Assembly (NCBI RefSeq): GCF_024626525.1
Contig: NZ_JANJGU010000003.1
Coordinates: 124,001-188,000, forward strand
Source: Lederbergia panacisoli
Lineage (GTDB): Bacteria; Bacillota; Bacilli; Bacillales; Bacillaceae_C
Reading direction: 5' to 3'
Length of the DNA stretch: 64,000 bases
Shown: in pieces, positions 9,858 through 18,330 of the stretch
Position numbering within the stretch: the stretch's first letter is position 1
How the letters are laid out: each line of letters begins with the position of its first letter
Notes under the pieces: model-generated
Databases searched by the model: none
Told to the model about the DNA's origin: nothing
What the model saw: the letters and a program-made list of their open reading frames with translations, nothing else
Translations under genes and position numbers: made by a program

Positions 9858-11996
9858 TTGTTAAATAAAGCAAAAAAATTACTACAATCTTATTTTGGCT
9901 ACGATCATTTTCGTATGGGGCAGGAAGAAATCATACAAAAAGTATCGGATGGTAAGGATACTCTTGCTATCATGCCGACGGGTGGGGGAAAATCACTTTG
10001 TTATCAAATTCCGGCTATGCTATTTCCGGGAATAACGATTGTGATTTCGCCGCTTATTTCTTTAATGAAAGACCAAGTGGATGCACTAGAAAAAACAGGC
10101 ATTCCATCTACGTATATTAATAGTACACTTGCTGGCGATGAAATTAATGATCGTCTTAATGGGATTTATAACGGAAAATATAAATTAGTCTATATAGCCC
10201 CGGAACGATTGGAAGTACCTTCTTTTTTACGACTTCTAAAAGAAATTCACATATCCTTTCTTGCCATCGATGAGGCACATTGTATTTCCCAATGGGGACA
10301 TGATTTTCGGCCGAGTTATCTACAAATCAAAAATTTAATTAATCAAATTCAACCTAAGCCAGTTATATTGGCACTTACAGCTACAGCTACACCACAAGTA
10401 CAAGAAGATATTTGCGACTTGCTTCATATAAAAGAAGAAAACACCGTTATGACCGGATTTGGACGGGGAAATTTGCATTTTCAAGTTGTAAAAGGTGAGG
10501 ACCGAGATCGCTTTTTATTGAATTATATAGCAAAAAATAGCGGGCAAGCGGGTATCATATATGCAGCCACAAGAAAAGAAGTGGACCGAATTCAGCTTTT
10601 ATTAGAAAGAAAAGGATTGGCTGCTGGAAAATATCATGCCGGAATGTCAGAGGCAGAGCGAAATAATCAGCAGGAACGATTTTTATTTGATGATATTACG
10701 ATTATGGTAGCGACTAATGCTTTCGGGATGGGAATAAATAAATCGAATGTCCGATTTGTTATTCATTACCAAATCCCGCGTAATATGGAATCTTACTATC
10801 AAGAGGCAGGGAGAGCGGGAAGGGATGGAGAAGAGAGTGCCTGTATTTTGTTATTTGCGCCGCAAGATGCACAAATCCAGTCCTTTTTAATTGAACAATC
10901 GGAGATGGACGAAGGCCGGAAAGAACACGAATATGCAAAGCTTAGGAAAATGGTCGCGTATGGACACACGGAATCCTGCTTACAGCAATATATTTTGCAT
11001 TATTTCGGCGAGGAAAATCCTCCTGAATGTGGAAAATGCGGAAATTGTACTGATTCCCGCGAACAAGTAGAAGTTACCGTCGATGCACAAAAAGTCCTTT
11101 CTTGCATAAGGAGAATGAATGAGCGCTTCGGAAAAACGATGATTGCGAAGGTGCTTACGGGGTCTTTAGATAAAAAGATTAAAAGCTTTCGTTTTGACCA
11201 ACTTACGACATTTGGCATTATGAAGGAGCGAACTCAAAAAGAGGTCAGCGAATTCATAGACTTTTTAACAGCGGAAGGTTATTTACAGCCAACGGACGGA
11301 CAATATCCTATATTAATGTTAACCGAAAGTGCCGGGAACGTTTTACGTGGAAATGAACCTGTGCTGCGTAAAGAGAAAGTACGCATTGCTCAAATTGTTG
11401 CGGACAACGATCTTTTCGAACGCTTACGAGAATTGAGAAGAGAGTTTGCCGAAAAAGAAAAAGTGCCTCCGTACGTTATTTTCTCTGATGCAACACTGCG
11501 AGAAATGAGTGCTGCTTTGCCGAAAGACGAAAATGAACTTTTACAAATAAAAGGAATTGGTGAACGAAAACTTGAGGCGTATGGTGTTGATTTCTTGTCG
11601 ATCATTAACGACTACTGTGAAGAAAATGGTGTTGAGCGAAAACCATTTGTCACAATGAAAGTGGAACGAAAGCCTGTTTCCAAGAGTACGCAGGAATCGA
11701 GTCATTTCGTAACATATCAAATGCTGCTGGATGGAATGGGAATCGAAGAAATCGCACAGGAACGGGAGATTTCGGAAAGAACAGTGGAATCCCATTTAAT
11801 CAAATGTGATGAAGAAGGGCAAATAATCAATTGGGACCAATTTATCCCGAGTCAATTTGTAGAATTGATTGAAAATGCTGTTGAGGAAGCCGAGTCGACT
11901 AGATTAACGCCAATTAAAGAATTGCTCCCGAATGAAGTGAGCTTTTTCATGATTCGTGCGTATTTACAGAAAAATAAAGTGAAAGGAGAAGTTTAA
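9858..11996 (+). CDS. recQ: RecQ-family ATP-dependent DNA helicase
   Basis: 712-residue 3'-5' DNA helicase acting in recombination and replication-fork repair. Domain order: DEAD-like core (Walker A MPTGGGKSLCYQ, DEAH box DEAHCISQWGHDFRPSY), helicase C-terminal domain with the arginine-finger region QEAGRAGRDG, zinc-binding segment (CGKCGNC plus an upstream Cys), RQC winged helix, HRDC domain around residues 500-590, and a C-terminal helix-turn-helix extension. At ~710 residues it is longer than the ~590-residue form known from Bacillus subtilis. TTG 9858 is chosen because GGAGGT sits 7 bp upstream; the ATG at 9843 overlaps that site. The phosphatase gene begins immediately after the stop. 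Confidence 0.93.
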   Translation: MLNKAKKLLQSYFGYDHFRMGQEEIIQKVSDGKDTLAIMPTGGGKSLCYQIPAMLFPGITIVISPLISLMKDQVDALEKTGIPSTYINSTLAGDEINDRLNGIYNGKYKLVYIAPERLEVPSFLRLLKEIHISFLAIDEAHCISQWGHDFRPSYLQIKNLINQIQPKPVILALTATATPQVQEDICDLLHIKEENTVMTGFGRGNLHFQVVKGEDRDRFLLNYIAKNSGQAGIIYAATRKEVDRIQLLLERKGLAAGKYHAGMSEAERNNQQERFLFDDITIMVATNAFGMGINKSNVRFVIHYQIPRNMESYYQEAGRAGRDGEESACILLFAPQDAQIQSFLIEQSEMDEGRKEHEYAKLRKMVAYGHTESCLQQYILHYFGEENPPECGKCGNCTDSREQVEVTVDAQKVLSCIRRMNERFGKTMIAKVLTGSLDKKIKSFRFDQLTTFGIMKERTQKEVSEFIDFLTAEGYLQPTDGQYPILMLTESAGNVLRGNEPVLRKEKVRIAQIVADNDLFERLRELRREFAEKEKVPPYVIFSDATLREMSAALPKDENELLQIKGIGERKLEAYGVDFLSIINDYCEENGVERKPFVTMKVERKPVSKSTQESSHFVTYQMLLDGMGIEEIAQEREISERTVESHLIKCDEEGQIINWDQFIPSQFVELIENAVEEAESTRLTPIKELLPNEVSFFMIRAYLQKNKVKGEV

Positions 11997-11997
11997 C

Positions 11998-12585
11998 ATT
12001 ACGACCATTTGTTTAATTCGCCATGGAGAAACAGATTGGAATGCATTAGGTAGACTTCAAGGAAGAACTGATATTCCTCTAAATTCTACCGGTGTAAGGC
12101 AGGCAGAGGAATGTAGAAATTTTTTAAAAAACGATCAATGGGACCTTATCGTGACAAGCCCACTCCAAAGAGCAAAGCGTACTGCTGAAATAATAAATGA
12201 AGGTTTGCAAGTTGAACTTGTTGAAATGGAAGAGTTTGTGGAACGCTCTTTTGGTGATGCTGAAGGAATGACGAGACAGGAAATTGACTCCGCGTATCCG
12301 AACAGGGACGTCCCCAATCAAGAAGAAAGATCAGCGCTTAATAAGCGTGTAATGGCAGGACTAGAAAAAATCAATAGAAAGTACGGAGATAAAAAAGCGT
12401 TGCTTGTTGCCCATGGGGGCGTCATAAACGCCATTTTATCAATATTATCTGATGGAGAAATTGGATCGGGCAAGACAAGGTTAATCAACGCTTGTATTAG
12501 CAATATAAATTTTAAAGATAAGAAGTGGTTGATTAGTGATTTTAACCAGGTGGGCCATCTCTCGAAGTTTAAGGAACTAAATTAG
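11998..12585 (+). CDS. Histidine phosphatase (phosphoglycerate-mutase-like), apparent ATT start
   Basis: 195-residue histidine phosphatase that would form a phosphohistidine intermediate; substrate unknown (CobC/GpmB-like). The catalytic motif LIRHGETDWNALGRLQG starts six codons after 11998, so translation must begin there or before. The same frame has a TGA at 11980-11982, and no ATG, GTG, TTG or CTG occurs between that stop and the motif. The codon at 11998 is ATT, with AGGAG 9 bp upstream (11984-11988), giving (M)TTICLIRHGETDW, the usual N-terminus of the family. The next canonical start, GTG 12151, would delete the active site. The C-terminal catalytic His lies in VAHGGVI. The start overlaps recQ's end by context: 1 bp after its stop. 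Confidence 0.85.
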   Translation: MTTICLIRHGETDWNALGRLQGRTDIPLNSTGVRQAEECRNFLKNDQWDLIVTSPLQRAKRTAEIINEGLQVELVEMEEFVERSFGDAEGMTRQEIDSAYPNRDVPNQEERSALNKRVMAGLEKINRKYGDKKALLVAHGGVINAILSILSDGEIGSGKTRLINACISNINFKDKKWLISDFNQVGHLSKFKELN

Positions 12586-12590
12586 ATAAG

Positions 12591-12634
12591 GAAAGCCTGT
12601 ATCTATGATTTTTATCAGAGATGCAGGCTTTTTA
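12591..12634 (+). terminator. Intrinsic terminator after recQ-phosphatase
   Basis: AAAGCCTG pairs with CAGGCTTT, with TATCT and AGATG extending the stem; a T run (TTTTTATT) follows. Confidence 0.85.
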
Positions 12635-12783
12635 TTATCTTGTTTAAAATAAAGGTATTTTTCATGAAAAGACGAAAATAAAACTATAGTACTTTAGAAA
12701 GACAAAATCAAATTAATATTAGGAATTAGAAGTTCTTAATTTATATGAATAGCAAAACATTGCGTAAAAAGAGAGGGATGGAA

Positions 12784-13347
12784 TTGATCAAACGGAAATA
12801 TGGGGATCGTTCTGAATGGAAGCGCGTGCTTAAAAGGCGATATATTCAAACATTTATTGATACAGAGAAATTCAGAGGGTACGTTACCTTACTTGAGATC
12901 CAAAAGGTCAGAGAACCATTGTTTGTTAAGTACGATGAAAAGGAAGTATGTATAGTCGATGATGGGTACATATGGCTTCAACATTTTCCCATTGAAGAAA
13001 GACATTCTCTTACTACTATGTTTAATTCTAAAGGGAAAATCGTTCAATGGTATGTTGACATTAGTTTGCAATGTGGGATTGAAAATAATATCCCGTGGAT
13101 GGATGATCTGTTTTTAGACCTTGTTATTTTGCCAACCGGAGAAGTAATAATAAAAGATGCTGATGAACTGGATGAGGCATTATCTAAAGGGATTATTGAT
13201 AAGATACAATACAATATTGCCTGGAAAGAAGCCAATCAATTAAATAAGTTAATTTCTAATAATGACTTTGATTTGATGAAACTTTCCACAACACATAAGG
13301 AGATGTTAATTAATAAACTGGATCATAAATTTGTAGATAAAAACTAA
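12784..13347 (+). CDS. DUF402-family protein (YgaC-like)
   Basis: 187-residue cytosolic protein of the DUF402/FomD-like superfamily, some members of which hydrolyse nucleoside di- or triphosphates. The core shows VKYDEKEVCIVDDGYIWLQH, FPIEERHSLTTMF, then the acidic segment WYVDIS..LDLVILPTG and IIKDADELDEAL, whose Asp/Glu residues are expected to bind metal. TTG 12784 (IKRKYGDRSEWKRVL) is preferred: AGAGGG lies 6 bp upstream and it matches the family N-terminus. ATG 12745 would add 13 residues and has no clear ribosome binding site. It stands alone between terminator and NUDIX gene. Confidence 0.72.
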   Translation: MIKRKYGDRSEWKRVLKRRYIQTFIDTEKFRGYVTLLEIQKVREPLFVKYDEKEVCIVDDGYIWLQHFPIEERHSLTTMFNSKGKIVQWYVDISLQCGIENNIPWMDDLFLDLVILPTGEVIIKDADELDEALSKGIIDKIQYNIAWKEANQLNKLISNNDFDLMKLSTTHKEMLINKLDHKFVDKN

Positions 13348-13448
13348 CAGACTGGTTGATCCGAAAAATAAAACAATCTTGTATCAGTATGGTGAAATTG
13401 AATTCGCAAAAAAAGTTTAGAATTTCCGAATGTATAGGGGGAAATAAT

Positions 13449-13949
13449 TTGATCTCATTACGGCTGATGACTACTGCTTATTTATTTCACGGGGACTCTG
13501 TACTTCTAATAGAACGTTCTTCCCAAAAGAGCTTTATTCCAGGTGTTTGGTCTGGCACCGGCGGACATGTTGAACATAATGAATATAAAGATTTAGAGTC
13601 CGCATGTTTACGAGAGATAGAAGAGGAGACAGGATTACTTACGAATAATTTGGAATCACTTAACCTGAAATACATACTTTTAAGACAAAGAAAACGTGAA
13701 TTACGTCAACAATTTATTTACTTTGGAACGACAAATACAATGCAAGTGGAGGCTTCGGATGAAGGAGCTTTGCACTGGATTCCATGCAAACGGATTTTTA
13801 GTCGTAAGATGACAGATAGTAACCGTTTGATGTTAGAACACTTTTTTAACAATGAAAAAACAGATGATATATTCGTGGGTACTATGTATGGGGAAGAAAG
13901 GGAGCCGAAAGCTCATTGGACAATATTGTCCGATTGGGAAAAATATTAG
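13449..13949 (+). CDS. NUDIX hydrolase
   Basis: 166-residue NUDIX enzyme that hydrolyses nucleoside diphosphate-linked compounds with Mg2+. The NUDIX box reads GGHVEHNEYKDLESACLREI followed directly by EEETG, with the REIEEETG helix complete. TTG 13449 is preferred because AGGGGG lies 7 bp upstream and the protein then begins at the expected first strand (MTTAYLFHGDSVLLIERS). Longer in-frame starts at 13356 (TTG) and 13389 (ATG) lack ribosome binding sites. The HIT gene follows closely, so the two are probably co-transcribed. It is one of four NUDIX genes in 12 kb. Substrate unknown. Confidence 0.8.
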   Translation: MISLRLMTTAYLFHGDSVLLIERSSQKSFIPGVWSGTGGHVEHNEYKDLESACLREIEEETGLLTNNLESLNLKYILLRQRKRELRQQFIYFGTTNTMQVEASDEGALHWIPCKRIFSRKMTDSNRLMLEHFFNNEKTDDIFVGTMYGEEREPKAHWTILSDWEKY

Positions 13950-13967
13950 GAGGAGTTGGCTGCAGAG

Positions 13968-14441
13968 ATGAAAATATATTCACATAAACCCGATGGGTAC
14001 GAATGTCCATTTTGTAGCATTGTTTCAGGTGTCGAAAGACCTAATCAAGGCACAAAACAAAGAGATATCATTTATCAAAATGAGTACGTAACTGCCTTCA
14101 TAGCAAGCAAGTGGTGGCCCAATAACAAAGGCCATGTGTTAGCTGTCCCGAATCAACATTTTGAGAATATATACGAGCTTCCTGCAGAATATGCAGCTGA
14201 GATTCATAAAGCCGCACAATTATCTGCTTTTGCTATGAAATATACATATAGGTGTGATGGGATTTCAACAAGACAACATAATGAACCTGCGGGTAATCAA
14301 GACGTCTGGCATTATCATCTTCATGTTTATCCAAGGTATGAAAACGATAATCTATACCGGACGAAAGGATTTCAAACTGAACCAAATGACCGTCCTTTCT
14401 ATGCTGAGAAGCTGCGTTTATGGATAGGAGAAAACAAGTAG
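13968..14441 (+). CDS. HIT-family nucleotide-binding hydrolase
   Basis: 157-residue histidine-triad protein, a nucleotidyl hydrolase or transferase acting on AMP-linked substrates. The triad is WHYHLHVYPRY near residue 115, and the N-terminal CPFC near residue 14 looks like the first half of a zinc site. HEPAGNQ before the triad is the usual phosphate-binding stretch. GGAGGAG at 13949-13955 precedes the gene; ATG 13968 is chosen although the spacing is long (12 bp), and TTG 13956 is an alternative. It follows the NUDIX gene by 18 bp, consistent with paired house-cleaning of nucleotide metabolites. Confidence 0.83.
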   Translation: MKIYSHKPDGYECPFCSIVSGVERPNQGTKQRDIIYQNEYVTAFIASKWWPNNKGHVLAVPNQHFENIYELPAEYAAEIHKAAQLSAFAMKYTYRCDGISTRQHNEPAGNQDVWHYHLHVYPRYENDNLYRTKGFQTEPNDRPFYAEKLRLWIGENK

Positions 14442-14749
14442 TCTCTGATTTCAGTACTAAGTTGATCCGAATATGACCTTACTATTACTACATTTTAATA
14501 AAGGACACTGCTGCAACATAATAGGCTTTCTCGTTCGGTAAATCTGTAACTATTCATAAAAATCCTGAATATACATAAGACTGTACTCTTTTTTAGTTAT
14601 ATAAAATTATTAATTAAAGGTTTGTTTGAGACTGCCGCGAATTTACTATTTACCCTAACCGTTTTAGGGCATACCAATATCCTTTATATTAGGCTGCTGA
14701 AAAGAGGCAATAAACCAAATAAAAATAGCAGAAAGGGCGTATTTAAATA
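14442..14749. other. 308-bp gap with no recognised element
   Basis: AT-rich spacer before the MraY-like gene. No strong terminator, promoter or repeat was found; AAAGGGCG at about 14733 may serve as ribosome binding site for GTG 14750. Confidence 0.5.
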
Positions 14750-15706
14750 GTGACTGAACAAATAATCCCAGCGATAATTTCTTTTCTAATTGTTGCGGCA
14801 TTATCCCCGCTATTAATAGCAGTTTTAAAGAAGTTAAGACTCATTCAACCGATTAGAAAGGAGCTTCCATCGGATCATCAGTTGAAAAAAGGAACTCCAT
14901 TAATGTTTGGAATCATTCTATTTATCGGTGTCATCGTAGCCACTCTTCATTCCCCAACTCCCTTAATGTTTTTCTTGGCTATTACATATATTTTGTTTAG
15001 CTTTGTTGGGTTTCTAGATGATTTTTGGAAAGCTTCCCGGCAAGATCCTGGAGGAGTATCGGGTAAGACAAAACTTATATTTCAATTTTCTTTTACAGGC
15101 ATTTTGCTTTTTTATTTAGTAAATGAATTTGGAGTCGATACGATTATTCATGTTTCTAAAAATATTACGATTGATCTCCCAATCATGTTTTATGTTATTG
15201 TCATTACCTTATTTGTGGTAGGTTCTGCAAATGCCATAAATTTTACCGACGGATTAGATGGACTTTTAGGTGTTGTAGCCATTCCTACCTACTTTTTCTT
15301 TTTTATGATTTCAGAAAGGACAGAGGTACAACTGTTTAGTTTAATCATGATTGGATGTTTGCTGGGATTTCTCATATATAATATTTATCCAGCAAAAGCT
15401 TTTATGGGGGATACAGGCTCATTAGCTATAGGAGGATCCTTGTCATTTCTCGCTGTTCTAGAGAAAGTTGAAATATTAATTCCTGTTTTGTTTATCATTT
15501 ATTTTGCTGAGCAATTATCCGTTATATTACAAGTTTCATCGTTCAAACTTACTCGCAAACGAATTTTTAGAATGACGCCGATCCATTATCACTTTTCTTT
15601 AAAATATGGTTGGTCAGAAACTACTATTGTGGCTGTTTTTGGATTTGTATCCTGGATTGGCACTTTTATGTGTTTAGCTTACTGGAGATTTCTTCTACAT
15701 CTATGA
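14750..15706 (+). CDS. MraY-like phospho-N-acetylmuramoyl-pentapeptide transferase, orphan paralogue
   Basis: 318-residue polytopic membrane enzyme of the PNPT superfamily, with about ten membrane helices. MraY members transfer phospho-MurNAc-pentapeptide to undecaprenyl phosphate, forming lipid I. Catalytic motifs are present: FLDDFWKASR (Asp pair), NAINFTDGLDGLLG, MGDTGSLAIGG, and the MraY-type loop PIHYHFSLKYGWSE, where classical MraY has a His triplet. It lies outside any cell-division/wall cluster, so the housekeeping mraY is presumably elsewhere. A role with modified precursors, an antibiotic context, or sporulation is possible but not shown. The start is GTG 14750. Confidence 0.82.
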   Translation: MTEQIIPAIISFLIVAALSPLLIAVLKKLRLIQPIRKELPSDHQLKKGTPLMFGIILFIGVIVATLHSPTPLMFFLAITYILFSFVGFLDDFWKASRQDPGGVSGKTKLIFQFSFTGILLFYLVNEFGVDTIIHVSKNITIDLPIMFYVIVITLFVVGSANAINFTDGLDGLLGVVAIPTYFFFFMISERTEVQLFSLIMIGCLLGFLIYNIYPAKAFMGDTGSLAIGGSLSFLAVLEKVEILIPVLFIIYFAEQLSVILQVSSFKLTRKRIFRMTPIHYHFSLKYGWSETTIVAVFGFVSWIGTFMCLAYWRFLLHL

Positions 15707-15851
15707 ATGGGACGATCGTCATACCAACGCATATGAGAGGCAACCACGCAACGAACAATATAAGAAAAAGAAACAGAGGCCGAAAATCTGCAACAACATA
15801 AATCGAGGTACTAATCAATATTCCGATCATTAAATAAAGAGCGAAGATCAT
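15666..15851 (-). CDS. Small two-helix membrane protein, overlaps end of mraY-like gene
   Basis: 61-residue candidate, mostly hydrophobic, with two predicted membrane segments (residues 2-20 and 27-48) joined by the turn VADFRP. It runs convergent to the MraY-like gene and overlaps its last 41 bp. The start ATG has AAAGGAG 10 bp upstream, inside a perfect hairpin that would hide it. No family is recognised. Composition and the ribosome binding site argue for a real gene, but the overlap and short length leave doubt. Confidence 0.45.
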   Translation of the reverse strand: MIFALYLMIGILISTSIYVVADFRPLFLFLILFVAWLPLICVGMTIVPFIDVEEISSKLNT

Positions 15852-15858
15852 TTGCCAT

Positions 15859-15892
15859 CAACTCCTTTTTAATATTATAAAAAAAGGAGTTG
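15859..15892 (-). promoter_or_regulatory. Perfect hairpin enclosing the ribosome binding site of the small membrane ORF
   Basis: CAACTCCTTTTT (15859-15870) pairs perfectly with AAAAAGGAGTTG (15881-15892), 10-nt loop. On the minus strand the second-transcribed arm holds the AAAGGAG of the small ORF. It could equally be a weak terminator, since the flanks are A/T-rich. Confidence 0.5.
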
Positions 15893-16015
15893 TATTTTGA
15901 TTGGGCTCTTTATCATTTTGGCTTTCTTAGAAAGGCAATAAGTGCAATTTTAAAGGAATTATTCATTTCTTATAGAACTTATCCTTAATCTGCTTACTTG
16001 GAGTTGGAAAAAAAC

Positions 16016-16768
16016 ATGATATTGCAAAAGAATATTAAAATGATTGAAGAACTATCCTTAAATCATTGGCAGCCCTTATCTACGCTGCTTTATGATGGAT
16101 GGGTACTAAGGTTTGCCAAAGGATATACGAAACGTGCCAATTCGATTAATCCCATTTATTCTTCAACTATTAATCTGGATCAAAAAATTGAAGAATGTGA
16201 AAGCATCTATACTAAGAATAAATTGCGCCCCACCTTTAAAATTACTCCTTTTGTTAATCCTGCAAATTTAGATGATATTTTGCAAGAGAAAGGGTACTCT
16301 TTGATCGATCGTACAAGTATTCAAACATTAGAATTAAATCAGATCAAAGAGCCAACTTTGCAATCTGTAACACTAGATAAAAACATTAATCTCGATTGGA
16401 TAGAGAACTTTTGTAGACTGAATCAGATAGAGGAAAATAATAAAGATACTATGATTAAAATGCTGTCTAATATTTCGACCAAGAAATGTTTCATCTCGCT
16501 ATACCATAAGGACCGTGTTGTTGCTTGTGGTCTTGGGGTTATAGAGCGGGAATATATTGGGCTTTATGATATTGTCACTAATATCAATTTTAGAAATCAA
16601 GGATTTGGAGAACAGTTAATATTGAACTTATTAAAATGGGGGAAAGAAAATGGAGCTAAATCCAGTTACCTCGCTGTTCTTTTGAATAATAAACCTGCAT
16701 TAAAGCTGTATGCAAAAATTGGGTTTTCGGAGATCTATCAGTACTGGTATAGAGTTATAGAAAATTAG
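16016..16768 (+). CDS. GNAT-family N-acetyltransferase
   Basis: 250-residue acetyltransferase with the GNAT fold in its C-terminal half. The acetyl-CoA loop is NINFRNQGFGEQLI (Q/RxxGxG-like) near residue 190, followed by AKSSYLAVLLNNKPALKLY and KIGFSEIYQYWYR, the usual end of the fold. The N-terminal ~100 residues (LYDGWVLRFAKGYTKRANSINP) are shared with a subgroup of two-lobed Bacillus GNATs. ATG 16016 is chosen; GGAG at 16000 is 12 bp away, and TTG 15998/16004 upstream are weaker alternatives. The methyltransferase gene follows 12 bp later. Substrate unknown. Confidence 0.8.
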   Translation: MILQKNIKMIEELSLNHWQPLSTLLYDGWVLRFAKGYTKRANSINPIYSSTINLDQKIEECESIYTKNKLRPTFKITPFVNPANLDDILQEKGYSLIDRTSIQTLELNQIKEPTLQSVTLDKNINLDWIENFCRLNQIEENNKDTMIKMLSNISTKKCFISLYHKDRVVACGLGVIEREYIGLYDIVTNINFRNQGFGEQLILNLLKWGKENGAKSSYLAVLLNNKPALKLYAKIGFSEIYQYWYRVIEN

Positions 16769-16780
16769 AGGTGAAATTAG

Positions 16781-17485
16781 TTGAGTAAAGTTGAGCAGAG
16801 TCCAAAGTTAGATTTAGAGAGAATTGTTTTTATCGGCAGAACCTTTGAAGAATATTTGGACATGTTCTCTCTTTCAGTAGAAACATTGAAGGGCAAGAGA
16901 ATACTCGATTGCCCAGCGGGTGCTTGTTCTTTTACGGCGGTTGGCAATAAACTAGGTTTAAATATAACATCTTGTGACATTGCTTATTATTACCCCGGTG
17001 AAGCCTTAAAAAATAAAGGTCTTCAAGACATTGAACACGCGATGCAGCATATGGAAAAAGCCAAAAGTAATTATATTTGGGACTACTTTAAAGATGTGGA
17101 AGATCTTGGAGGACATCGTTTAAAAGCATTGAACGATTGTACAAAGGATATGGAGAAATCGAGTGAAAGATATGTAGCTGCTACATTGCCTTCTTTACCT
17201 TTTCAGGATGCTGAATTTGATATTCTTCTGTCCGCACATTTTCTATTTATGTACGCTGACCGCCTGGATTATAAATTTCATATAGAAACCATTAAAGAGT
17301 TACTAAGGGTTTCAAAAGAGGAAGTTCGTATTTTTCCGTTAGTAGACTTGGAAGGAAAACGATATAGACATTTAGATAAATTAATAGGTTATCTCACTGA
17401 TAACGGATATTCTGTAGAAGAAGTTAAAGTACCATATGAATTTCAAGCAAATGCTAACTCGATGTTAAAAATAATAAAAGAGTAG
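16781..17485 (+). CDS. Class I SAM-dependent methyltransferase-like protein
   Basis: 234-residue protein with a Rossmann methyltransferase core. Motif I is RILDCPAGACSFTAVGNKLG, where the usual DLGCGxG is replaced by DCPAGACS, a variant seen in a Bacillus subgroup. Motif II is ITSCDIAYYYPG; motif IV is FDILLSAHFLFMYADR. A helical insert lies between residues 75 and 130 (MQHMEKAKSNYIWDYFKD). TTG 16781 has AGAGGTG at proper spacing. It sits between a GNAT and a NUDIX gene with short gaps, suggesting one transcript. Substrate unknown; the altered motif I means SAM binding is probable rather than certain. Confidence 0.72.
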   Translation: MSKVEQSPKLDLERIVFIGRTFEEYLDMFSLSVETLKGKRILDCPAGACSFTAVGNKLGLNITSCDIAYYYPGEALKNKGLQDIEHAMQHMEKAKSNYIWDYFKDVEDLGGHRLKALNDCTKDMEKSSERYVAATLPSLPFQDAEFDILLSAHFLFMYADRLDYKFHIETIKELLRVSKEEVRIFPLVDLEGKRYRHLDKLIGYLTDNGYSVEEVKVPYEFQANANSMLKIIKE

Positions 17486-17499
17486 CGGAGGTTATTAGG

Positions 17500-17982
17500 A
17501 TGATAATGCCTACACATATTGTAGCAGTGGGTGGAATCGTAGAAGATGAACGAGGAAATATCCTTTTAGTGAAGACACGTGATGGAGGATGGGTATACCC
17601 TGGGGGACAAGTGGAAGTAGGAGAAAATCTAATAGATGCCCTAAGTCGAGAAATAAAAGAAGAAAGCGGGATAGACACTGTTGTTTCCTACTTGATTGGA
17701 GTTCATTCAAATACAGCCATTCATAAATGGTATGACGGAGTAACTGATGTTCCGACTAAAGTTATGTTTGACTATGTCTGCAAACCTGTAGGTGGGAAAT
17801 TAAGCATTTCGGATGAAACAACAGATAGTCGCTGGGTTGCTAAGGATGAAGTGCTAGATTTGATTATGGCGCCAGCTATTCGTATGCGTTATCAAGCTTA
17901 TTTAGATTATGATGGGAATATAAATTATACGGAATATGTAACCAAACCTAATTTTGAACTTAAAATGAAAAGGACTTTGTAA
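17500..17982 (+). CDS. NUDIX hydrolase
   Basis: 160-residue NUDIX enzyme. The box is GGQVEVGENLIDALSREI, then KEESGI, complete with metal-binding REIKEESG. The N-terminus HIVAVGGIVEDERGNILLVKTRDGGWVYPGG is standard. GGAGG precedes ATG 17500. It follows the methyltransferase by 14 bp and is the last gene before the interrupted kinase. Nucleotide or related pyrophosphate substrate; exact specificity unknown. Confidence 0.87.
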   Translation: MIMPTHIVAVGGIVEDERGNILLVKTRDGGWVYPGGQVEVGENLIDALSREIKEESGIDTVVSYLIGVHSNTAIHKWYDGVTDVPTKVMFDYVCKPVGGKLSISDETTDSRWVAKDEVLDLIMAPAIRMRYQAYLDYDGNINYTEYVTKPNFELKMKRTL

Positions 17983-18109
17983 AAGAATTCCTAGTTTGAA
18001 AAAGGATAGGTAAGAATTGATGAAACAAACTATGAAAATATAGTGTGTATGAATGGAGTAGCGTTTATGAACAGATTAGTAATTATAACAGTTGGAAAAA
18101 CCCATAGCG

Positions 18110-18330
18110 TTGAGACTCCCCCGTATAAAGACGCAAGCCCTAAACCTTACGGTTTAACGGGTGGGATTCTTGCATGACTAACCGTTCTCAGTCCATTTCT
18201 GTTTTGAACAGCCTGCAAGTTTAGGGCATCTCATTGCCCTGCCCTGTTTTGTTCTACAGAATTTTTAAAGCGTATGTACCAAAACAGGCGGTATCGCTGT
18301 GACCACGACACTAATTTTATTCATCAAAGT
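18110..18330 (-). ncRNA. Candidate omega RNA (reRNA) at the element right end
   Basis: TnpB elements make a guide RNA from the 3' end of tnpB through the right end, with the guide taken from flanking DNA. Here the minus-strand right end is structured: GCAAG/CTTGC enclose a hairpin TTAAACC-GTAA-GGTTTA-like (about 18150-18170), and the element finishes GGGGGAGTCTCAA. The predicted guide begins CGCTATGGGTTTTTCC (18109 downwards), which with the TTAC flank matches the empty kinase allele. The 5' boundary is a guess. Confidence 0.6.

Noticed and set aside
12151-12585. GTG 12151 as start of the histidine phosphatase
   Set aside because: It would remove the catalytic RHGET motif encoded just upstream in the same frame.
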